Assembly: GCA_028723145.1 (NCBI GenBank)
Contig: JAQYFM010000205.1
Location: 1-9,967, forward strand
Direction of reading: 5' to 3'
DNA from: Spirochaetales bacterium
GTDB taxonomy: Bacteria; Spirochaetota; Spirochaetia; Sphaerochaetales; Sphaerochaetaceae
DNA: 9,967 nt
Part shown: positions 5,914 through 9,967 of the stretch, piece by piece
How the letters are laid out: every line of letters begins with the position of its first letter
Numbering within the stretch: position 1 is the stretch's first letter
The notes under the pieces: generated by a model
Told to the model about the DNA's origin: nothing
The model's input: only the letters and a program-made list of their open reading frames with translations
The model's database searches: none
Position numbers and translations under genes: made by a program

Positions 5914-6849
5914 ATGATAGAAAAATTTAATAACGTATACATATGGGTTCTATTTGTTATTCTTATGGTAAATATCTCTCAAAGAAAACTGAAAGATACA
6001 TACTATAAAACTAAAGCAATAATATATATTGCTCTACTTTCTTTACTTACATATCTTGGTGTAATAATTATCGATATCAAAGAACTATCAGGCTATTTTA
6101 TTATCGTCCCAATTGCACTATCCATTGTTATTGGTTTTATCTTTCGTGATAAGGTATGGCCTTTTAGACTTAGATGTAGAAAGTGCAAAAAGAGACTTCC
6201 TTTTGAATATGTAATTGGTCATGATGACTGTCTTTGCCAAGACTGCCATGATGAAGCACACCCAGAAGAAAAAGCAGAAAGAGAAAGGATTGAAGCTGAA
6301 AAATTAAGAAAATCAAATCCAGAGCTTTTGCAAGCAAGCTTTATGGAAGCAGAAAAAATTGATGATATTAACTGGGATCTTTGGGAACCAACAGATAGAT
6401 GTGTTATTACTTTTACACAAAAAGACGATAAGATTTTATTTATCGAAAAGAAAAGAGGTCTTGGTGAAGGTTATTTTAATGCTCCAGGAGGACACATTGA
6501 GCTTGAAGAAACCGCCAGTGAAGCTGCGATAAGAGAAACTAAGGAAGAAACAGGTCTCGATATTAAAGATCCTGTATTAATGGGTACTATATATTTCCAA
6601 TTTAAGCATAAGGATATCAGAGAACTAGGATATGTTTTTACTTCCAATGGAGCTGAAGGTGAATTAAAGGAATGTGATGAAGCACGTCCTTTCTGGATTA
6701 GTAAGGACAAAATTCCATATGAGAATATGTGGGAAGATGATATTTTATGGCTTCCGGGTATGTTAGAAGGTAAAAAGTTTGAAGCATATTTCTTACTTGA
6801 TGATAGGTCATTAATCGACCATAAGGTAATTTGGAAAAGTGAAGAGTAA
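5914..6849 (+). CDS. Membrane-anchored, zinc-ribbon MTH1-like Nudix hydrolase
   Basis: The 311-residue protein has three parts. Residues 7-78 form about three hydrophobic helices. Residues 86-116 form a zinc-ribbon-like module (Cys88, Cys91, Cys106, Cys108, Cys111, with His112 and His116 nearby), followed by a charged helix. Residues 160-309 are a Nudix domain with an exact Nudix box at 193-215 (G, E199, R207-E208, E211-E212, G214). Downstream, MWEDDILWLP (272-281) keeps the Trp-Asp-Asp that human MTH1 uses to recognise 8-oxo-dGTP (Trp117, Asp119, Asp120). A KKFEAYF segment also matches. It therefore probably hydrolyses oxidised purine nucleoside triphosphates at the cytoplasmic membrane face; the activity is inferred. 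It is first in a three-gene operon and divergent from deoC-tdk. No Shine-Dalgarno site is visible; the next in-frame ATG lies inside the first helix, so ATG 5914 is kept. Confidence 0.85.
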   Translation: MIEKFNNVYIWVLFVILMVNISQRKLKDTYYKTKAIIYIALLSLLTYLGVIIIDIKELSGYFIIVPIALSIVIGFIFRDKVWPFRLRCRKCKKRLPFEYVIGHDDCLCQDCHDEAHPEEKAERERIEAEKLRKSNPELLQASFMEAEKIDDINWDLWEPTDRCVITFTQKDDKILFIEKKRGLGEGYFNAPGGHIELEETASEAAIRETKEETGLDIKDPVLMGTIYFQFKHKDIRELGYVFTSNGAEGELKECDEARPFWISKDKIPYENMWEDDILWLPGMLEGKKFEAYFLLDDRSLIDHKVIWKSEE

Positions 6850-7735
6850 ATTAGCTCTTGGACTTGTACAAGTAGGAGGAAAACTTTCCTTCTATGAGGA
6901 CATGCAGCCTCAATACTATAAAGACATATTAAGAAAAGCTATTAGAAGTGGCATTAGAGTATTTGATAGTGCTTACTCTTATGAAAATGCTGACAACCTA
7001 TTATACTCAGTGTTAAAAGAACAACATGTTAAAAGAGAAGAATACGATATCACTCAAAAGATAATGCCACTTCCAACCTTTATTAAAAAGGCTGAAACTT
7101 CTCTTTCTCGCCTTAATTGTGATTACTTCAATACTCTATTAATTCATTGGCCAACTAAAGATGAAAGATTATTATTTTCAACTTTCAAAAGTCTTGAAAA
7201 GCTAAAAACAGAAGAAAAGTGCATCAACATCGGTGTTAGTAACTTTCCATATGAATTATTAAAACAAGTTTCTTCAGATTTCGAAGTAAATGTATTAGAG
7301 CGTTCATATTCTCTAATTTGGACAAAGGAAATTGACAAAATAATAGAACTCTCTAATGAAAAAAACATAAAACTATATGGATATGCACCTCTAGGAGAGG
7401 GATTATTAAGTGGAAAATATAGAGATAAAAGTTCTCTTAATGATGGTAGAAAGAATTTATGGGTATTTGATCATCTTAGTGAATTTCATTCTTTACTAGA
7501 TATGGTAGAAAAATTAGCAATAAAGTATTCAACTACAATGGCTGAAATAGCTCTAGCTTTTTCAAGGCAAGGTGGTTTTGATAGAATATTTATTGGAATT
7601 AGTAAACCTTATCAGCTTGATATTTTCTCATCCACGATTACACTTGAAGAAGATGAAATCATCACACTAAAAAAGCTTGCAGATAAGATATCAAGCTATA
7701 ATTTAACAGATAATATATATCAGCATAGGTGGTAA
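6839..7735 (+). CDS. Aldo/keto reductase
   Basis: The 298-residue cytosolic protein has the aldo/keto reductase (beta/alpha)8 pattern. The catalytic tetrad appears as Asp43 (VFDSAYSY), Tyr48, Lys74 (ITQKIM) and His103 (LLIHWP). YGYAPLGEGLLSGKY and GISKPYQL are typical of the C-terminal NADPH-binding half. These enzymes reduce aldehydes or ketones, or oxidise alcohols, with NAD(P)H; the substrate is not predictable. The GTG start at 6839 lies within the last codons of the Nudix gene (11-nt overlap) and has only a weak GGA upstream. The overlap implies translational coupling, and KLALGLVQ right after the start matches the usual first strand. Placement after an MTH1-like enzyme suggests a loose link to oxidative damage or reactive carbonyl clearance, which is inference. 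Confidence 0.88.
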   Translation: MKSKLALGLVQVGGKLSFYEDMQPQYYKDILRKAIRSGIRVFDSAYSYENADNLLYSVLKEQHVKREEYDITQKIMPLPTFIKKAETSLSRLNCDYFNTLLIHWPTKDERLLFSTFKSLEKLKTEEKCINIGVSNFPYELLKQVSSDFEVNVLERSYSLIWTKEIDKIIELSNEKNIKLYGYAPLGEGLLSGKYRDKSSLNDGRKNLWVFDHLSEFHSLLDMVEKLAIKYSTTMAEIALAFSRQGGFDRIFIGISKPYQLDIFSSTITLEEDEIITLKKLADKISSYNLTDNIYQHRW

Positions 7736-7738
7736 CAA

Positions 7739-8332
7739 TTGGAAGTTTTACTTGAAAGAGCAGAATGTGAAATAGTAGTTAAAAAGAGCAGATTTATCTC
7801 TGTAGCGCTTCCTTGTACCTCTTTAGAAGAAATAAAAAGTTTGGTTAAAATGATAAGAGAAGAGCATCCTGATGCTACTCATGTTGTCCATGCTGCAGTA
7901 ATTGGACCCGCCGGTGATTTATACTCAATGAGTGATGATAGAGAACCAAAGAATACTGCAGGACGCCCTGCCTTAGAGGTATTAAAAGGAAGTGGTGTTA
8001 CAAATATTCTTGTTTGTATCATAAGATATTTTGGTGGAACTCTTCTTGGTACAGGGGGACTTGTAAAAGCATATGGAGATAGCACAAAAGAAGTCCTTGG
8101 AATCATAAAAACTGAGCCTTTAATTGCAAAATCTAGCTTCTCAATGCTAATTTCCTATGATTTCTATGAGTTAATAAAAAGATTATTAAATCAAGTAAAA
8201 GCCTCAAATATTGAAGAAGAATTTACCTCTGGAATTACAATTAAAGGTTTAATTCCTCAAAGTGAAAAAGAAACTCTTGAAGCACGTTTTACTTCAATAA
8301 CAATGGGGCGTTGTACTATCACGATTTCATGA
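7739..8332 (+). CDS. yigZ: YigZ/IMPACT family protein (UPF0029 plus DUF1949)
   Basis: This 197-residue cytosolic protein matches the usual YigZ length of about 200-210. The N-terminal IMPACT domain shows KKSRFI (15-20), ATHVVHAAVIG (46-56), SDDREPKNTAGRPALEVL (65-82) and IIRYFGGTLLGTGGLVKAYG (94-113). A smaller ferredoxin-like C-terminal domain (about 133-197) corresponds to DUF1949. The biochemical role of bacterial YigZ is not settled; eukaryotic IMPACT regulates translation stress signalling, and the DUF1949 part resembles a domain of elongation factor G. The TTG start has AGGTGG upstream and is 3 nt after the aldo/keto reductase stop, so it closes the three-gene operon. Its last 14 nt overlap the convergent peptidase gene, and no terminator follows it. 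Confidence 0.9.
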   Translation: MEVLLERAECEIVVKKSRFISVALPCTSLEEIKSLVKMIREEHPDATHVVHAAVIGPAGDLYSMSDDREPKNTAGRPALEVLKGSGVTNILVCIIRYFGGTLLGTGGLVKAYGDSTKEVLGIIKTEPLIAKSSFSMLISYDFYELIKRLLNQVKASNIEEEFTSGITIKGLIPQSEKETLEARFTSITMGRCTITIS

Positions 8333-9671
8333 CAGTAAGCTTTTTACTACTATCTTGTAATACTAATCCCTTTTCTTCCTGTTTTTCACATATACTATTT
8401 TCTTCTACAATCTTAATACAAAGCGATATTATTTCTTCAATTGTAGCTCTATCTAATTTATCTATAATATCTTCCTTAGTATGGTAATATGTTTTTTCAT
8501 TTGGAGTTGTTGAAGTACAAACAATAGATACTGCATCAAGACCACATCTTGCAGCAGATGCCGCATCTGTTGAACCACAAAATAAACCCATATAACCCAT
8601 TTTTACTTTATATCCCATCTTTTCTGCTTTCATTGCACACATTGAAGCAAGAGAATTTGAAAGATTAACATATCCATTTACATCTTTTGTTAAGATAGTT
8701 AGTTCGGAAGAATCATATAAACAATCAAGATTAATAACTATAGGTGATACAAATTGATCCTTATGATGGTTGAACCACCAAGCAGATCCCTTTATTCCAC
8801 ACTCTTCTCCATCGAAAGATGAAAATATTAGTTTTGTGTTTTTTAAACCTTTATCATTATCTTTCTTCCATTTAAAGTATTTAGATAACTCTTCTAATAC
8901 GCATGAAGAAATTAGATTATCACCGACTCCTGGAGAATATTCAGGGGTAATAAGCTTATATAAGTTTAAATAAACTATACTAGTAAGTGCCATTATTATT
9001 AATAGAACTATTTGAAATAGTGGTGGAAATCCTATATTAAATAAACCAAGTGTAAAAATGTCACAAATAAAGCCTACAATACAAGTAAGACCTAAAATAA
9101 GCCAATGTATTAGAGGTAAATATAGTGATAACACAATTGAACATTTATTATTCATCAATAGAGCACTATCATGATGAGATGTAAATATTATCGTATTTAA
9201 GCATTCTTCTTCCGGTTCTATTACACAATGAACATTAGTCATGTCACACTTTGAAAAGAATGTTTTATCAGAGCCTTTACATAAAAAGAATTCCCAAACA
9301 ACTACAAAGGAAACAAATAAGAATAGAAGTAGAGCTAATAATGTACAACTAAAAAAACTCAATACAATAATCACTGGAGCTGTTATGGCTAATAATTTTA
9401 TTGAGCCATAAAAGGCACTTTCACTTGAACGGAAAGAGGTAATAATAGCATCATCGCTATGCTTCTTGAATTCTTCAAGGAGTATTCTTGCACATTTTTT
9501 AGAACTTTCACTACCTGCCTTTCTAGGCCCTGTTTCAGAATAAATCTTAGCTGCTAAATCAAAAGCCTCCTCAGCAAGCTTAGATGCTTTCAAAGTTTCA
9601 AGATTCTCATTTGATTTCTTAACAGCAAATAATTCATTATTAACTTTCTTCTTTTTAAAAGGCCAAAACAT
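8319..9671 (-). CDS. Membrane-embedded M28-family metallopeptidase
   Basis: The 450-residue protein opens with TGPRKAGSESSKK (47-59), typical of M28 peptidases. The co-catalytic zinc ligands are His166 (in SHHDSA, with Asp168), Asp251 (PGVGDNL), Glu290 (in FDGEECG, with base Glu289), Asp316 (VINLD) and His397 (YYHTKED). Two hydrophobic blocks interrupt this domain: about two helices at 92-131 and about two at 178-240, the latter between the first and second zinc ligands. An even number of helices in each block would keep all catalytic parts on one membrane side. The MFWPFKKKK start, positively charged and without a signal peptide, suggests that side is cytoplasmic. M28 members are aminopeptidases or related zinc hydrolases; the substrate is unknown. 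No Shine-Dalgarno site precedes the ATG; a TATATT box lies 8 nt upstream. Confidence 0.88.
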   Translation of the reverse strand: MFWPFKKKKVNNELFAVKKSNENLETLKASKLAEEAFDLAAKIYSETGPRKAGSESSKKCARILLEEFKKHSDDAIITSFRSSESAFYGSIKLLAITAPVIIVLSFFSCTLLALLLFLFVSFVVVWEFFLCKGSDKTFFSKCDMTNVHCVIEPEEECLNTIIFTSHHDSALLMNNKCSIVLSLYLPLIHWLILGLTCIVGFICDIFTLGLFNIGFPPLFQIVLLIIMALTSIVYLNLYKLITPEYSPGVGDNLISSCVLEELSKYFKWKKDNDKGLKNTKLIFSSFDGEECGIKGSAWWFNHHKDQFVSPIVINLDCLYDSSELTILTKDVNGYVNLSNSLASMCAMKAEKMGYKVKMGYMGLFCGSTDAASAARCGLDAVSIVCTSTTPNEKTYYHTKEDIIDKLDRATIEEIISLCIKIVEENSICEKQEEKGLVLQDSSKKLTVMKS

Positions 9672-9679
9672 ACTCTATT

Positions 9680-9708
9680 AATATACAAGTCTTAAGTAGA
9701 TCAGAAAA
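9680..9708 (-). promoter_or_regulatory. Possible promoter of the M28 peptidase gene
   Basis: On the minus strand a TATATT box (9685-9680) lies 8 nt before the start codon, with a poor TTTTCT hexamer (9708-9703) 17 nt further up. Together with the missing Shine-Dalgarno site it could yield a mRNA with little or no leader. AT-richness makes chance matches likely. Confidence 0.25.
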
Positions 9709-9760
9709 CTATTTATTTATTTTTTTATGCCATAATGTGAATAAAATAACAAATAGAATA

Positions 9761-9789
9761 TTGACAAAAAATATTAAATCCTCAATAAT
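9761..9789 (+). promoter_or_regulatory. Promoter of the tRNA-Ser genes
   Basis: A perfect -35 TTGACA (9761-9766) is followed after exactly 17 nt by AATAAT (9784-9789, five of six matches to TATAAT). Transcription would start near 9796, about 34 nt before the first tRNA. The near-consensus form fits a stable RNA operon. Confidence 0.8.
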
Positions 9790-9797
9790 ACCTTGTA

Positions 9798-9819
9798 ATT
9801 GACTGAAAAGCAGTCCAAT
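9798..9819 (+). other. Hairpin in the tRNA leader
   Basis: ATTGACTG (9798-9805) pairs with CAGTCCAAT (9811-9819) across the loop AAAAG, giving an 8-bp stem with one bulged C. It lies just downstream of the predicted transcription start and 10 nt before the tRNA 5' end. It could be a leader or processing structure; no T tract follows, so it is not a terminator. Confidence 0.4.
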
Positions 9820-9829
9820 TTATTCAAAT

Positions 9830-9914
9830 GGAGAGATGTCCGAGCGGTCGAAGGAGGCGGTCTTGAAAACCGTTGATGCGCAAGTATCCGGGGGTTCGAA
9901 TCCCTCTCTCTCCG
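9830..9914 (+). tRNA. tRNA-Ser (anticodon UGA)
   Basis: An 85-nt class II tRNA folds completely. The acceptor GGAGAGA pairs with TCTCTCC (9907-9913), with discriminator G9914. The anticodon stem GCGGT/ACCGT encloses loop CTTGAAA, with anticodon TGA at 9864-9866. The long variable arm GATGC/GTATC has a GCAA loop, and the T arm GGGGG/CCCTC encloses TTCGAAT. The long variable arm and G discriminator agree with serine. The 3' CCA is not encoded, so it must be added by CCA-adding enzyme. Eight T residues follow immediately. Confidence 0.97.
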
Positions 9915-9926
9915 TTTTTTTTATTT

Positions 9927-9967
9927 GGAGAGGTGCGAGAGAGGCCGAATCGGGCTCCCTGCTAAGG
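9927..9967 (+). tRNA. tRNA-Ser (anticodon GCU), 5' part only
   Basis: The sequence starts with GGAGAGGTG, the same acceptor type as the preceding tRNA-Ser, and reaches an anticodon loop CTGCTAA with anticodon GCT at 9961-9963. The following GG can pair with the CC before the loop. The window ends there, so the variable arm and 3' half are not visible. It lies 12 nt after the first tRNA gene, presumably in the same transcript. Confidence 0.88.

Noticed and set aside
1..9967. CRISPR array, insertion sequence, prophage or defence island
   Set aside because: No spaced direct repeats, transposase, integrase, terminal inverted repeats or defence-type domains are visible, and every long open frame has a housekeeping or metabolic assignment. 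The 3' tRNA genes show no adjacent integrase within the window.

Overview
The window is AT-rich (roughly one third G+C by eye) bacterial chromosome with ordinary, densely packed housekeeping and metabolic genes. It shows no mobile element, CRISPR array or phage signature. The gene set, the low G+C, several good purine-rich Shine-Dalgarno sites and T-tailed intrinsic terminators best fit an anaerobic, plant-polysaccharide-using gut or rumen bacterium. A Clostridia (Lachnospiraceae-like) host is my first guess, but this is inference and a rumen spirochaete is not excluded.

Left part (1-4014): The window opens inside the 3' end of a KDPG aldolase carrying a C-terminal glyoxalase-like (VOC) domain, closed by an intrinsic terminator. 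Next, on the minus strand, is a Na+/Ca2+ exchanger-family antiporter with its own terminator. Then comes a minus-strand family 28 glycoside hydrolase (polygalacturonase type, no signal peptide), divergent from a plus-strand TIM-barrel sugar isomerase/epimerase. The GH28 enzyme and KDPG aldolase fit the two ends of galacturonate use: oligogalacturonide trimming in the cytosol, then 2-keto-3-deoxy-6-phosphogluconate cleavage to pyruvate and glyceraldehyde 3-phosphate. The intermediate enzymes are not in this window.

Middle (4015-8332): A minus-strand deoC-tdk pair (deoxyribose-phosphate aldolase and an unusually long thymidine kinase, reading frames overlapping) handles deoxynucleoside salvage. 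Divergent from it is a three-gene plus-strand operon. It encodes a membrane-anchored, zinc-ribbon Nudix hydrolase resembling MTH1 (8-oxo-dGTP diphosphatase), an aldo/keto reductase that overlaps it by 11 nt, and a YigZ/IMPACT-family protein 3 nt further on. The deoC/Nudix divergence suggests, without proving, a shared theme of deoxynucleotide supply and sanitation.

Right part (8319-9967): An M28-family zinc peptidase with membrane helices inserted in its catalytic domain is convergent with yigZ and overlaps it by 14 nt. Beyond it, a well-formed sigma70-type promoter drives a tRNA-Ser(UGA) gene, followed 12 nt later by the start of a tRNA-Ser(GCU) gene cut by the window end.

No clearly novel multi-gene system is visible. 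The most interesting items are the three-part Nudix protein, the extended thymidine kinase, the membrane-embedded M28 peptidase, and three genes that lack a Shine-Dalgarno site but have a -10-like box 6-8 nt before a start codon (possible leaderless mRNAs).
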